A stretch of 64,000 bases of DNA from positions 248,001 to 312,000 of the forward strand of contig NZ_CP068983.1 in NCBI RefSeq assembly GCF_016801025.1, written 5' to 3'. The notes under the pieces were generated by a model that ran no database searches, had not been told where the DNA came from, and was given only the letters and a program-made list of their open reading frames with translations. This DNA is from Paradevosia shaoguanensis (GTDB lineage: Bacteria > Pseudomonadota > Alphaproteobacteria > Rhizobiales > Devosiaceae). Of the stretch, positions 35,786 through 45,680 are shown piece after piece. Made by a program: the position numbers and the translations under genes. How positions within the stretch are numbered: position 1 is the first letter of the stretch; each line of letters starts with the position of its first letter.

Positions 35786-36793
35786 CTAGCGGCGGTAGAT
35801 GGCGACCCGCTGGTCGATCGCTCCGACGACAGAGGCGCCAGCGGCGTCGAGGACTGCGATGCTGACGCGATCGCCATCCTTGAGGAACGGCGTGCGGGCC
35901 TTGCCGTATTTGAGTTTCTCAACCGCCCGCGCTTCGGCGATGCAGGAAAAACCGATGCCATCGCGCTTGATGGGCGGGGCCTCCTCATGCCGGTTGGTGA
36001 CCGTGCCCGAGCCGATGATGGTCCCGGCGATGAGCCGACGCGTACCGGCGGCAGCTGCGATGAGGTCGGCGAAATCGAAATGCATATCGATACCGGCGTC
36101 GGGCTGGCCGAAGAGCGCGTCGTTGACGGTGATGCGCAGCTTGAGGTGGAGCTTGTTGTCCCGCCAGGCCGAGCCGAATTCATCGGGCGTGGCGACAACG
36201 GGACCGAAAGAAGTCGAAGGCTTGGAATGGAAGAAGCCGAAACCATTCTGGAGGTCGTCTGCAACCAGGCGGCGCAGCGACACGTCGTTGCAGACGGTGA
36301 TGAGGCGGACGGAGGCGGCAGCTTCCGAGCGGGTCGGCAGCATGGGGACCGGGCCGGTGATGACGGCGATCTCGGCCTCGAAGTCGACGGCGAGGCCATC
36401 GTCCGAAACGAGGATCGGCTCGTTCGCGCCCGAGAGCGAATCGGAGCCGCCCTGGTAGAGCAGCGGGCGGGCCGATTGCAGTTCGGCATCCTTGCTGCCG
36501 GCGAGGGTGCGGACCCGTTCGAGGTGGCTGAGGTAGCCCGAACCGTCGATCCAGGAATAGGCGCGCGGCAGCGGGGCCAGCGCCTCACCGGGGTCGAAGG
36601 ACTGGGAGGCGATGCCTCCGGCATTGAGGGCCTGGCTGATTTCGGCGAGCGCAGGAGCGCTGGTTTCCCAGGTGTCGAGCGCGGCCTGTAGGTTGGGAGC
36701 AACCTTGCCGGCCGAGACGAAGCGCTTCAGATCGCGCGAAACCACGGCGAGTTGTCCGTCAGGGCGGCCGTTGCGGAGGGTAGCAAGCTTCAT
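35786..36793 (-). CDS. Fumarylacetoacetate hydrolase (FAH) family protein
   Basis: 335-residue hydrolase of the FAH fold. The N-terminal section (MKLATLRNGRPDGQLAVVSR) resembles bacterial fumarylacetoacetases of aromatic amino-acid breakdown. The C-terminal barrel carries metal and catalytic residues around VDFEAEIAVITGPVP and FFHSKPSTSFGPVV, then GTIIGSGTVTNR. Tyrosine/homogentisate genes are not adjacent, so the substrate may be fumarylacetoacetate or a related beta-diketone. Single gene with its own upstream promoter region. Confidence 0.88.
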   Translation of the reverse strand: MKLATLRNGRPDGQLAVVSRDLKRFVSAGKVAPNLQAALDTWETSAPALAEISQALNAGGIASQSFDPGEALAPLPRAYSWIDGSGYLSHLERVRTLAGSKDAELQSARPLLYQGGSDSLSGANEPILVSDDGLAVDFEAEIAVITGPVPMLPTRSEAAASVRLITVCNDVSLRRLVADDLQNGFGFFHSKPSTSFGPVVATPDEFGSAWRDNKLHLKLRITVNDALFGQPDAGIDMHFDFADLIAAAAGTRRLIAGTIIGSGTVTNRHEEAPPIKRDGIGFSCIAEARAVEKLKYGKARTPFLKDGDRVSIAVLDAAGASVVGAIDQRVAIYRR

Positions 36794-36949
36794 TACGGGG
36801 ACTTCTCGGCGCTTTGACGTGACAGGGGCGGCGCTGTTGGGCTAACCACGAGAAGCATAGTGCGGTGCTTATCTCACGGTTTCCTTAAACGGGGTCGCGG
36901 ATTCGGCACAATCGAGCGCTAGCCGTCGCAAGGAGATAGGCACCCGGGC

Positions 36950-38098
36950 ATGCAGGTTTCAATGAAAAACGCTATCCGCTTCCTCGCCCTGTTCGTGGCG
37001 ATGGCCGGGGGCGCGCTCCTCGACGTCACCGATGCCTATGCGCAGGCCAATGCCTGCATGCAGTTGCAGCGACAGCTCAACCAGCTTGAGCGCAACAGCG
37101 CCTTCCGGCAGGGGCAGAGCAATTCCGACCAGGCGCGGATGGTGGCGTCGCAGTTGCAGGACGCCGAAAGCGCCTATGTGCGCACGGGCTGCAACGCGGC
37201 CGCCAAGGCCGGTCAGCAGTTGAACCGGGAATGCCAGCAGCTCGCCCGCCAGATCATCAAGGGTCGCCAATTGCGCGACAATCTTGGCGAGTCGGTGCAG
37301 ACGGCCAATGCCGTTGCCCAGCAGCGCGAGGCGGTGCTCCAGGAGATGATGCGTTTCGGCTGCAATTCCGGTTCGCAGGCGACCGTCACCCAGCAGAACA
37401 CCGCCAATCGCGGCGGCCTCTTCGATCGCCTCTTCGGCGGCTACACCAACCAGCAGGGCCAGTTCACCGAAGGCGACATCATCGGGGACGAATATACCGG
37501 CGCGGGCTACGGCACGCTGCGCACGGTCTGCGTGCGCAAGAGCGACGGCTATTTCTGGCCGATCAGCTATTCCACGCTGCCAGACTATCTCGGCCAGGAC
37601 GCCTATCAGTGCCAGGAAACGTGCCCAGGCACGCCGGTCGACCTCTTCTACTACAAGAACCCCGGGCAGGAGCCCGAGCAGATGGTCAATCTCGACGGCT
37701 CGGCCTATTCCTCGATGTCCTATGCCTTTGCCTACCGCAAGACGGTGGACTTGACGGCGAGCTGCAAGCCCTCTGCTCCGCAGGGTTCGATCGCGACGAT
37801 CGGCGGCGGAGGGGGAGGCGAGGAGGGCCGATCCATGGTCGAGTTTGCCGACGTGGATTTCCCGCTGCCGCTGCGCGACCCGCGCGGCTATTCGCGCTCG
37901 GCTGCCAACAACATCCAGGTGGCGCAGGCGACGCTGATCGATGTTCCCCTGCCCCGCCGTCGCCCGGGCTCGGTTGCGCCGACCGTCACCGCGCAGCCGT
38001 CGGAAGCCGGCGACCGCGTCATTCAGTTCGGGAACAAGAGCGTCAGGATAGTCGGTCCTGACACGCCTTACGCCCAAGTAAAGGCAGCAGGGCCTTGA
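36950..38098 (+). CDS. Secreted DUF2865-family protein
   Basis: Exported protein of 382 residues with a signal peptide (KNAIRFLALFVAMAGGALLD, cleavage near AYAQA). The N-terminal half is a helical, Gln-rich segment with paired cysteines (ANACMQLQRQLNQLERN). The DUF2865 core follows: GYGTLRTVCVRKSDGYFWPI, SYSTLPDYLGQDAYQCQETC, DLFYYKNPGQEPEQMVNLDG. It ends in a Pro/Arg-rich tail. AAGGAG lies upstream of the ATG, and a second ATG 4 codons in is an alternative. The family occurs in Rhizobiales and its function is unknown. The final 56 bp overlap the convergent gltX gene. Confidence 0.9.
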   Translation: MQVSMKNAIRFLALFVAMAGGALLDVTDAYAQANACMQLQRQLNQLERNSAFRQGQSNSDQARMVASQLQDAESAYVRTGCNAAAKAGQQLNRECQQLARQIIKGRQLRDNLGESVQTANAVAQQREAVLQEMMRFGCNSGSQATVTQQNTANRGGLFDRLFGGYTNQQGQFTEGDIIGDEYTGAGYGTLRTVCVRKSDGYFWPISYSTLPDYLGQDAYQCQETCPGTPVDLFYYKNPGQEPEQMVNLDGSAYSSMSYAFAYRKTVDLTASCKPSAPQGSIATIGGGGGGEEGRSMVEFADVDFPLPLRDPRGYSRSAANNIQVAQATLIDVPLPRRRPGSVAPTVTAQPSEAGDRVIQFGNKSVRIVGPDTPYAQVKAAGP

Positions 38099-39368
38099 GC
38101 TCCGGGCCGTCGTGACGGCCCGTCAGAGCCATGCGCAGCGGCAGGAAGAGCGCCTTGCCCTTCCGCCCGGTCTTTTCCTTGAGGGCGTTGGTCCAGAGGA
38201 TCCAGGTGGCTTCGTCCCAGGGCTCGGCCGGGAGCATGTCGCGAGCCAGGTCGATGAACTCGCGATCCTCGGGCAGGATCACAGGCTCGACGGGGCCAGT
38301 GACGAGCTTGGCCCATTCCACGATGTCATCGAACCGGTTGAGGTTCTGCCGGTTGGCCAGCCATAGCGGCTCGCTGGCGAGGCCTAGGTGCTCCAGCCGC
38401 GGGCGCGCCGCCTCATAGGGCATGGCGTGGAGGATGCGGGCGTTGAGCGTGTCGAGTTCGGCCGGATCGAAGCGGGCCGGCCCGTGCGAGATCATGCGCA
38501 GCTCGAGCTTCTCGGCGATGGCATCGAGGCTCTCCGACGGCTCGATCGGCAGCGACGTGCCAGTGAGTGAGGCCATGATGGCGACCGCCAGGGACTCGTA
38601 GCCGCTCTCGCGCAGGTCGGACAACGAGAGCGAGCCAAGGCGCTTGGAAAAGCCCTGCCCTTCGGCATCGGTCAGCAGGTTGTGGTGCGCGAAGAACGGC
38701 ACCTTGCCGCCCAGCGCCTCGAAGATTTCGATCTGCGTGCCGGTGTTCGAGACGTGGTCTTCGCCGCGGATCACGTGGGTGATGCCCAGGTCGATATCGT
38801 CGACGACGGAAGGAAGGGTGTAGAGGAAGGAGCCATCCTCGCGCACGAGGACCGGGTCGGACATCGAGGCGGTGTTGACGGTCTGCTCGCCCTTGATGAG
38901 GTCGGTGAACTGCACCGGCTTGCCATCGAGTTTGAAGCGCCAGTGCGGCTTGCGGCCCTCCGCTTCGAGCTTGCGGCGATCGTCGTCGGTAAGCTTGAGC
39001 GCGGCACGATCGTAGATCGGCGGATTGCCCATGGCGCGGGCACGCTTGCGGCGGCGGTCGAGTTCGTCTTCCGTTTCGTATGCCGGATATAGCCGGCCGG
39101 ATTCGATGAGCTTGAGCTTGGCGGCTTCGTAAAGCGCGGTGCGATCGGACTGACGCACGAGGGCATCGGGCTTGATGCCGAGCCACGCAAGATCGGTCTC
39201 GATGCCGTCGGCGAATTCGCGGGTCGAACGCGCCGTGTCGGTATCGTCCATCCGCAGGATATAGGTGCCCGAATGCGAGCGGGCGAAGAACCAGTTGAGC
39301 AAGGCCGGGCGGGCATTGCCAAGGTGAAGCCGGCCCGTGGGGGACGGCGCATAGCGGACGGTCGTCAA
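38043..39368 (-). CDS. gltX: Glutamyl-tRNA synthetase, short alphaproteobacterial type
   Basis: Attaches glutamate to its tRNA. The 441 residues open MTTVRYAPSPTGRLHLGNAR with the HxGN version of the HIGH motif, then ILRMDDTDTARS. The KMSKS counterpart is GFSKRLGSLS, and THVIRGEDHVSNTGTQIEIF is present. Many alphaproteobacteria carry two GluRS genes; this compact type is often the second, so a paralogue elsewhere is likely and tRNA-Gln mischarging is possible. The ATG overlaps the nadE stop by 4 bp. The 3' end overlaps the DUF2865 gene tail to tail. Confidence 0.94.
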   Translation of the reverse strand: MTTVRYAPSPTGRLHLGNARPALLNWFFARSHSGTYILRMDDTDTARSTREFADGIETDLAWLGIKPDALVRQSDRTALYEAAKLKLIESGRLYPAYETEDELDRRRKRARAMGNPPIYDRAALKLTDDDRRKLEAEGRKPHWRFKLDGKPVQFTDLIKGEQTVNTASMSDPVLVREDGSFLYTLPSVVDDIDLGITHVIRGEDHVSNTGTQIEIFEALGGKVPFFAHHNLLTDAEGQGFSKRLGSLSLSDLRESGYESLAVAIMASLTGTSLPIEPSESLDAIAEKLELRMISHGPARFDPAELDTLNARILHAMPYEAARPRLEHLGLASEPLWLANRQNLNRFDDIVEWAKLVTGPVEPVILPEDREFIDLARDMLPAEPWDEATWILWTNALKEKTGRKGKALFLPLRMALTGRHDGPELKALLPLLGRKACQDRLS

Positions 39369-41038
39369 TTAGTGTTCCCGCTATCGTCGCGATAGCCGTT
39401 GGTGATGGGGTATTTGCGGCCGAGGCCGAGCGCCTTGGCGGTGAGCTTGACGCCCGGCGCCGATTGCCGCCGCTTGTATTCGGCGATGTAGAGCAGCTTT
39501 TCGATGCGCTTGACGGTGGCGAGGTCGAAGCCGCGCGCCACCAGTTCCTTGACCGACAACTCCTCCTCGACGAACCCTTCGAGGATCGCATCGAGCACGG
39601 GGTAAGGCGGCAGGCTGTCCTGGTCGGTCTGGTTGGGGCGCAACTCGGCGCTGGGCGCCTTGTCGATGATAGCCTGCGGAATGATCTCGCCGGCCTTGCC
39701 CAGCACATCGCCCGGCAGGTGCTGGTTACGCCAGTGCGCCAGCCGGTAGACCTGCATCTTGAGCATGTCCTTGAGCGGATTGAAGCCGCCGTTCATGTCG
39801 CCGTAGATCGTGGCGTAGCCGACCGACATCTCCGACTTGTTGCCGGTGGTGAGGAGCATCGAGCCGAACTTGTTGGAGACGGCCATGAGCATGAGGCCGC
39901 GCATGCGCGACTGGATATTCTCTTCGGTCAGGTCCTGCGGCTGGTTGCCGAAGACCGGCGCGAGTTCGGTAAGGGCATCATCGACCGGAGCGCCGATCGA
40001 GACGATGTCATAGCGTACGCCCAGGCGCTCGGCGCAGTCCTTGGCGTCGCGCAGGCTTTCTTCCGACGTGTAGCGGTAAGGCAGCATCAGGCAATGGACG
40101 TTTTCGGAGCCGAAGGCATCCACTGCCATGGCGGCAACCACGGCGCTGTCGATGCCGCCGGAAAGACCGAGCACCACCTGCTTGAAACCGTTCTTGTGGA
40201 CATAGTCGCGCAGGCCCAGGATGCAGGCGCGCCAGGGAGCTTCGTCCGATGAGACAAGCGGTACGACCTCGCCCTGCTCGCAGCGCCAGCCGTTATCGGT
40301 GTGCGTCCAGTCGCTGACGATGAAATCGGTCTCGAATGACTTGCCCTGCAGCGCCAGCCGGCCGCCGGGCTCGATGGCGAAGGAAGCGCCGTCATAGACC
40401 AGCTCGTCCTGCCCGCCGACCTGGTTGAGGTAGAGCATGGGGACGTTGTCTTCGTTGACGCGGGCCAGCACCAGTTCCTTGCGCGTGTCCTGCTTGTTGC
40501 GCCAATAGGGCGAGCCGTTGGGGCAGAGCAGCAGCCGGGCGCCGTTGTCGACCAGGTGCTCGCAGACTTCGGCGTGCCAGATGTCTTCGCAGATCGGAAT
40601 GCCGATGGAGACGCCCTTGATGGTCACCGGTTCGGCGAGATCGCCAGGCACGAAATAGCGGCGCTCGTAGAAGACGTCGTCATTTGGCAGCTCACGCTTG
40701 AAGCGGCGGGCGGTGACGCGGCCGTTCTCGCCGAGGACGATGGCGTTGCGCAGGCCCTCCTCGTCACGCCAGACGGTGGGCAGGATGAGGCTGACGGAGG
40801 TGTTGGCGGTAGCGGCGATGAGCTCGCGCGCCGCGGCGATCGCGTCGTCCACGAACTGGCGCTTGAAGAACAGATCCTCCGGGAAATAGCCGGTGAGGAA
40901 GAGTTCGGGGAACATCAGGATATCGGCCCTGGCCTCGACGGCATCGGCCAGTGCCTGGCGGCCGAGGGCAAGATTGCCCTTGAGGTCGCCGACCTTGGGA
41001 TTGAGCTGAGCAAGGGCGATGCGAAGACGATCGGTCAC
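39365..41038 (-). CDS. nadE: Glutamine-dependent NAD+ synthetase
   Basis: Final step of NAD synthesis: amidates deamido-NAD using ammonia from glutamine. The 557-residue two-domain protein starts with a nitrilase-type glutaminase (RIALAQLNPKVGDLKGNLAL, FPELFLTGYFPEDL with catalytic Glu, FKRELPN Lys, LLLCPNGSPYW Cys). It continues with the synthetase P-loop in VVLGLSGGIDSAVVAAMAVD and LTTGNKSEMSVGY. It is co-translated with gltX through a 4-bp overlap. The window also holds nadC, so parts of NAD metabolism are dispersed here. Confidence 0.96.
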   Translation of the reverse strand: MTDRLRIALAQLNPKVGDLKGNLALGRQALADAVEARADILMFPELFLTGYFPEDLFFKRQFVDDAIAAARELIAATANTSVSLILPTVWRDEEGLRNAIVLGENGRVTARRFKRELPNDDVFYERRYFVPGDLAEPVTIKGVSIGIPICEDIWHAEVCEHLVDNGARLLLCPNGSPYWRNKQDTRKELVLARVNEDNVPMLYLNQVGGQDELVYDGASFAIEPGGRLALQGKSFETDFIVSDWTHTDNGWRCEQGEVVPLVSSDEAPWRACILGLRDYVHKNGFKQVVLGLSGGIDSAVVAAMAVDAFGSENVHCLMLPYRYTSEESLRDAKDCAERLGVRYDIVSIGAPVDDALTELAPVFGNQPQDLTEENIQSRMRGLMLMAVSNKFGSMLLTTGNKSEMSVGYATIYGDMNGGFNPLKDMLKMQVYRLAHWRNQHLPGDVLGKAGEIIPQAIIDKAPSAELRPNQTDQDSLPPYPVLDAILEGFVEEELSVKELVARGFDLATVKRIEKLLYIAEYKRRQSAPGVKLTAKALGLGRKYPITNGYRDDSGNTN

Positions 41039-41137
41039 GGAAAGCGGCCCGGTTTCAAAGACGGCAAAGACTTATCCGCTCACCCCGGCAAGGGCAAGCG
41101 GATGGAGGAATTGGCTGCGGTGCAGTGGGCGCGCAGG

Positions 41138-42079
41138 TCAGAACTTGTAGGTCATTTCCGCCAGGAGGCCGTAGCGGAAGGCCGAGACCCATGACTTGCC
41201 GATGAAACCCTGATGCCCGGCCGTGGAGACGGCATCGTAGGTGTAATCGAGATTGCCGCCGACATACCAGGCGCGGCCACCGGCCCGGATCGCCATGTTC
41301 TCGACCGGCTTGAAGCCGACCATGAGTTCGCCCATGGCGCCATAGCCGAAGCCGGAAATGTTGGTCGAGGAGGCCTGGTAATAGTTGATGCCGCCGTAGT
41401 TGAACGGGGCGATCGAACCGGTGCCCAGCGTGCCCGACATCCAGGCATAGGGGATGGCGGCGACTTCGGCGGTGACGTCGAACATGCCGAAATCCATGCG
41501 GCCGGCGAGGCCGAGGCGCAGGGCGTTGATGTCGAGGTTGTTCACGGCGCTGTTGAAGGCGTTGGGGTTGCCGGCGCCATCGAGACTCACGACGAAAGGA
41601 CCGCGGCCCATCTCGGGGGAGTCATTCCAGTACTGGTAGCCGACGAAGCCGTAGATGCCGTTGCCGGCCGGGGCCCAGCCGAAGGGCGACCAGCCGAAAT
41701 CCGCACCGGCATAGGCGACACGGCCAGACTCGATCGGCCCGCCGGCAGCGCCGCCGATCTGGTAGTCGCCATTGATGACGGCGGAATAGCCGGCGAGGCC
41801 CTTCACGTAGCTCTGGGTGGAATAGTCATCGATGCGCAGGTGAGCTTCGACGATGCTCGCGCGGTCGTTGGAATTGAGCTCGCCGTTGCCGAAATCGGCC
41901 TTTTGCTGGCCCCACGAATACCAGTAGCGCAGGCCGGCCTCGAAGCCGAGCGGCTGGTAGTTGTCATAATCCTCCGGGTAACCCATGCGGAAGCCATCGG
42001 GATAGTCTGCGGCCATTGCTGGAGCGGCTGCGAGAAGCGCCAGGGCAGACAAGGTCAGGGCTGGGACCAAACGATACAT
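41138..42079 (-). CDS. Outer-membrane beta-barrel protein
   Basis: 313-residue exported protein. The signal peptide MYRLVPALTLSALALLAAAP ends at AMA-ADY. The mature part is glycine- and aromatic-rich with alternating strands (AGLRYWYSWGQQKADFGNGE, GFGYGAMGELMVGFKPVENM) and finishes in the sorting-signal-like EMTYKF with terminal Phe. The ATG at 42079 has GGAGG six bases upstream; a longer frame to 42130 lacks signal-peptide shape. It resembles Rhizobiales surface barrels of unknown function rather than classic porins. Confidence 0.85.
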   Translation of the reverse strand: MYRLVPALTLSALALLAAAPAMAADYPDGFRMGYPEDYDNYQPLGFEAGLRYWYSWGQQKADFGNGELNSNDRASIVEAHLRIDDYSTQSYVKGLAGYSAVINGDYQIGGAAGGPIESGRVAYAGADFGWSPFGWAPAGNGIYGFVGYQYWNDSPEMGRGPFVVSLDGAGNPNAFNSAVNNLDINALRLGLAGRMDFGMFDVTAEVAAIPYAWMSGTLGTGSIAPFNYGGINYYQASSTNISGFGYGAMGELMVGFKPVENMAIRAGGRAWYVGGNLDYTYDAVSTAGHQGFIGKSWVSAFRYGLLAEMTYKF

Positions 42080-42315
42080 GGTGTCCTCCGGCTCGCCGCC
42101 CCCATGGCAGGCTCCCGTCGTCCTATTCATCGCTCATTAGGGTTAATGTTGTCCTAAATGCCCTGCCCTGCTGGCGCGGCGGGCCGACGAGCACTTGCGA
42201 AACGCGAGCGGCTTAAGAGTTTCGGTAACTATTGTTTTCAATCTTAGCGAATGGAGCGTTCGGCGTTGCAACCATATGGCTGAGTCGCGGGTTGGGCGTC
42301 TGAAAGTGATTTGAA

Positions 42316-42741
42316 ATGCCGACAGCTACTCAAAAATCCGCCGAACGCGTCCTGATCGTCGAAGACGAAATCCTGGTCGCGATCGATATCGAAAGTGTCC
42401 TTGGCGAGATGGGCCTGGCGCCCGTCGGCATCGCTGCGGACAAGACCAGCGCCCTGCGGCTCGCCGAACGCGCGGACGTGGCGCTCGTCGATATCAACCT
42501 GCGCGATGGTCCGACCGGCCCGCAGATCGGGCGCGACCTGGCGGAGCGGGGCATTACGGTGCTGTTCATGACAGCCAATCCCGAGCAGCTCGGGAACGGC
42601 GTGCCGGGTACGCTGGGCGTATTGACCAAGCCGGTGGCCGACGCCGAATTGCGGCAGGCGATCCGCTTTGCGGTGTCGCGCCGCGAAAAGGAGCGGCACG
42701 CCCCTCCCCGCAGCCTTCAGCTTTTCGACAGCGCGGCCTAG
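42316..42741 (+). CDS. Single-domain response regulator (receiver only)
   Basis: 141-residue CheY-like receiver without an output domain. The acidic pocket is E16/D17 ([10 protein letters not shown]), the phosphorylation site is D59 in [10 protein letters not shown], the switch Thr is T86 in FMTAN, and the conserved lysine is K105 in LTKPV. About 25 extra residues follow the domain. No kinase is adjacent, so it probably takes phosphate from a distant HWE or His kinase, as such stand-alone receivers do in Rhizobiales. Its stop codon overlaps the convergent DAHP synthase stop in a shared CTAG. Confidence 0.9.
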   Translation: MPTATQKSAERVLIVEDEILVAIDIESVLGEMGLAPVGIAADKTSALRLAERADVALVDINLRDGPTGPQIGRDLAERGITVLFMTANPEQLGNGVPGTLGVLTKPVADAELRQAIRFAVSRREKERHAPPRSLQLFDSAA

Positions 42742-44111
42742 ACGCCCGCAACCTTGGCCGGGCGAGCCGGCTGGGCGTGCACTTCCTCGGCGACGAGGAA
42801 GGCCAGTTCCAGCGCCTGGCTGGCATTGAGGCGCGGGTCGCAATAGGTGTGGTAGCGATCCTTGAGATTGGCCTCGGTCACGGCCGAAACGCCGCCGGTG
42901 CATTCGGTGACGTCGTCGCCGGTCATCTCGATATGGACGCCGCCGGCATAGGTCCCCATCTGGCGGTGCACCTCGAAGAAGCCCTTGACCTCATCGAGAA
43001 CCTTTTCGAACTGGCGCGTCTTGTAGCCGGTCGAGGCCTTGACGGTGTTGCCGTGCATCGGATCGGAGCACCAGACTACGGTGCGGCCGGCCTTCTGGAC
43101 GGTCTCGATCAGGCGCGGCAGGTGATCGCGCACCTTGTCGGCGCCGAAGCGGCCGATCAGGGTGATGCGGCCGGCTTCATCGCTGGGGTTCAGCTTGTCG
43201 AGAAGGCGCAGCAGGTCGTCGCTGGAGAGCGTCGGGCCGCACTTGATGCCGATCGGGTTCTTGATGCCGGCGAAGTATTCGACATGAGCCTGGTCGGGCT
43301 GGCGGGTGCGGTCGCCGATCCAGAGCATGTGGCCGGAGGTGGCGTACCAGTCGTTGGTGATGGAATCCCGGCGGGTCAGCGCCTGCTCGTAGCCGAGCAG
43401 CAGCGCCTCGTGGCTGGTATAGAACTTGGTCTCGCGCAAAGCCGGTGTGTTCTCGGGGTTGAGGCCGAGAGCCGCCATGAAGTGGATGGCGTCATCGATC
43501 TTCTTGGCCACTTCCTCGTAGCGCGGGAACCAGTTGGAACCCTTCATGAAGCCGACGGTCCATTCGTGGACGCGGGTGAGGTCGGCGTAGCCGCCCGAGG
43601 CGAAGGCGCGCAGCAGGTTGAGCGTGGCGGCCGACTGGCGATAAGCCATCAGCAGGCGCTGCGGATCGGGGCGGCGCGCATCTTCGGAGAAGCCGATGTC
43701 GTGGATGATGTCGCCGCGATAGCTCGGCAGCGTGACGCCTTCGACGGTTTCGGTATCGGACGAGCGGGGCTTGGCAAACTGGCCGGCGATGCGACCGACC
43801 TTGACCACGGGCTTGCTGCCACCGTGGGTCAGAACCACCGCCATCTGCAGGAACACGCGGAAAAAGTCGCGGATGTGGTCGGCGCCGTGCTCGGCAAAGC
43901 TTTCGGCGCAGTCGCCACCCTGCAACAGGAACGCCCTGCCGCGGGCGACTTCGGCCAGAGAGGTCTTGAGCTCGCGCGCCTCGCCGGCAAACACCAGCGG
44001 CGGGAAAGAGGCGAGCTGACGCTCCGCATCCTCGAGTGCCGCCGGGTCCGGATAGGCCGGGACCTGCGAGATGGGTTTGTCGCGCCAGCTTGCGGGGGTC
44101 CAGGTGCTCAT
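42738..44111 (-). CDS. Class II 3-deoxy-7-phosphoheptulonate (DAHP) synthase
   Basis: First enzyme of the shikimate pathway: condenses PEP and erythrose 4-phosphate. The 457 residues match plant-like class II enzymes: [90 protein letters not shown] and [18 protein letters not shown]. These hold the metal and substrate ligands. It is commonly named aroG or aroF in this order. The ATG is 91 bp downstream of gor, with which it may be co-transcribed. Confidence 0.95.
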   Translation of the reverse strand: MSTWTPASWRDKPISQVPAYPDPAALEDAERQLASFPPLVFAGEARELKTSLAEVARGRAFLLQGGDCAESFAEHGADHIRDFFRVFLQMAVVLTHGGSKPVVKVGRIAGQFAKPRSSDTETVEGVTLPSYRGDIIHDIGFSEDARRPDPQRLLMAYRQSAATLNLLRAFASGGYADLTRVHEWTVGFMKGSNWFPRYEEVAKKIDDAIHFMAALGLNPENTPALRETKFYTSHEALLLGYEQALTRRDSITNDWYATSGHMLWIGDRTRQPDQAHVEYFAGIKNPIGIKCGPTLSSDDLLRLLDKLNPSDEAGRITLIGRFGADKVRDHLPRLIETVQKAGRTVVWCSDPMHGNTVKASTGYKTRQFEKVLDEVKGFFEVHRQMGTYAGGVHIEMTGDDVTECTGGVSAVTEANLKDRYHTYCDPRLNASQALELAFLVAEEVHAQPARPAKVAGV

Positions 44112-44202
44112 GTGCTGCTACTCGCCTTGTCTGCCCGTCATGCGGGCTGGAGGCGGTTTACAGCGCTCGGGCGGCGGTGCCAAGCAGCAATTGGTAGGGA
44201 CG

Positions 44203-45579
44203 TTATTGCTTGACGCCACCCTTGTAGCTGTAGCTCGGCGCCTTGAAGGTCACCAGTTCCTCGGCCGCCGTGGGGTGCACGGCAATGGCGCGGTCGAAAT
44301 CGGCCTTGGTCGCGCCCATGGCCATGGGGATGGCGACGAGCTGGATCATCTCGGCGGCGCTCGGCCCCACGATATGGACACCCAGCACCTTGCCGCCATT
44401 GGCGGCAGTGATGAGCTTCATCATCACGCGGTCGCTGCGGGTGGAGAGCGTGTTCATCATCGGCCGGAAACGGGTGAGGTAGACCTCGAGGTCGGGGTGC
44501 CCGGTCAGAGCCTCCTCCTCGGTGAGGCCGATGACGCCGACTTCCGGCTCGGCGAAGACGGCGGTCGGCAGCAGCGAGAGGTCGACGGCGGTCGGCTTGC
44601 CGCCGAACAGGGTCTCGGCAAAAGCCTGCCCTTCGCGGATGGCGACGGGCGTCAGTGCGGCGCGGCCGGTGACGTCGCCGACGGCGTAGATGTTGTCGAC
44701 CGAGGTCTTCGAATAGGCGTCGACCTCGATATAGTTGTCGGGCGTGAGCTTGACCCCGGCCTTGTCCAGTCCAAGGCCATGGATGTTGGCGCGGCGGCCG
44801 GTGGCGAACATGACGGCGCCGTAGGGCGCGGTGGTGCCGTCGCTGAACTCGACCGTGATGTCTTCGTCGTGGCGCTTGAGCGAACGGATGGTGGTTTCGT
44901 AGATCAGCTTGATGCCGCGCGCTTCAAGACCTGCTTCAAGCCCGGTGCGCACGTCGGCGTCGAAGCCGCGCAGGATCTGGTTGCCGCGATAGTTGATGGT
45001 AGTCTGGACACCTAGGCCCGCGAAGATCGTGGCAAACTCCACGGCGATGTAGCCGCCGCCCTCGATGAGGATGGAGTGCGGTAGCCGCTTGAGGTGGAAG
45101 GCCTCGTTGGAGGTGATGCCGTGTTCCCTGCCCGGGATATCGGGCACGTAAGGGTGGCCGCCCGTGGCGACGAGGACGAAGCGGGTCTTGATCTCGGTGC
45201 CGGAGTTGACGAGGCGGATGGTATTGGCATCCACCAGCTCGCCGCGATCGCGGATGATCTCTACGCCCGGCTTTTCAAGGCCGGCGACATAGGCGGCTTC
45301 GAGGCGCGCGATTTCCTTGTCCTTGTTGGCGACGAGCGTGGGCCAATCGAATTTGGCATCGACCTGCCAGCCGAAGCTTTCGGCGATCGAGAACATGTCG
45401 GTGAAGCGGCTGGCATAGACGAAGAGCTTCTTGGGCACGCAGCCGCGAATGACGCAGGTGCCGCCGACCCGGTATTCCTCGATGATCGCCACCTTGGCAC
45501 CAAGGTTTGCCGCCACCCGAGCGGCGCGCACGCCACCGGAGCCTGCACCAATCACGACGAGATCATAGGTCTGGCTCAA
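44203..45579 (-). CDS. gor: Glutathione-disulfide reductase
   Basis: NADPH-dependent flavoprotein that reduces oxidised glutathione. The 458 residues have the FAD-binding GAGSGGVRAAR, the redox-active disulfide C42/C47 in GTCVIRGCVPKK (the VIRGCVPKK form is typical of glutathione reductase), the NADPH region GGGYIAVEFATIFAGLG, the FAD-binding ATGRRANIHGLGLD, and the dimer-interface active site AVHPTAAEELVTF. It follows rpiA and a DUF2059 gene, as in many Rhizobiales. Glutathione use fits the GST and Atm1 genes in this window. Confidence 0.96.
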   Translation of the reverse strand: MSQTYDLVVIGAGSGGVRAARVAANLGAKVAIIEEYRVGGTCVIRGCVPKKLFVYASRFTDMFSIAESFGWQVDAKFDWPTLVANKDKEIARLEAAYVAGLEKPGVEIIRDRGELVDANTIRLVNSGTEIKTRFVLVATGGHPYVPDIPGREHGITSNEAFHLKRLPHSILIEGGGYIAVEFATIFAGLGVQTTINYRGNQILRGFDADVRTGLEAGLEARGIKLIYETTIRSLKRHDEDITVEFSDGTTAPYGAVMFATGRRANIHGLGLDKAGVKLTPDNYIEVDAYSKTSVDNIYAVGDVTGRAALTPVAIREGQAFAETLFGGKPTAVDLSLLPTAVFAEPEVGVIGLTEEEALTGHPDLEVYLTRFRPMMNTLSTRSDRVMMKLITAANGGKVLGVHIVGPSAAEMIQLVAIPMAMGATKADFDRAIAVHPTAAEELVTFKAPSYSYKGGVKQ

Positions 45580-45623
45580 GGGACGACTCCTGCTGGGTAA
45601 ACGATGCTGCCCTTACATAAGAA

Positions 45624-45648
45624 AAGGCCTCGCGCAAAGCGAGGCCTT
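45624..45648 (-). terminator. Terminator downstream of the DUF2059 gene
   Basis: AAGGCCTCGC and GCGAGGCCTT form a 10-bp stem with a 5-base loop. On the minus strand the stem is followed by TTTTC. It separates the rpiA-DUF2059 unit from gor. Confidence 0.75.
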
Positions 45649-45680
45649 CCTAAGTCGTGGATGGCTGGGTTGCAGCCGGA

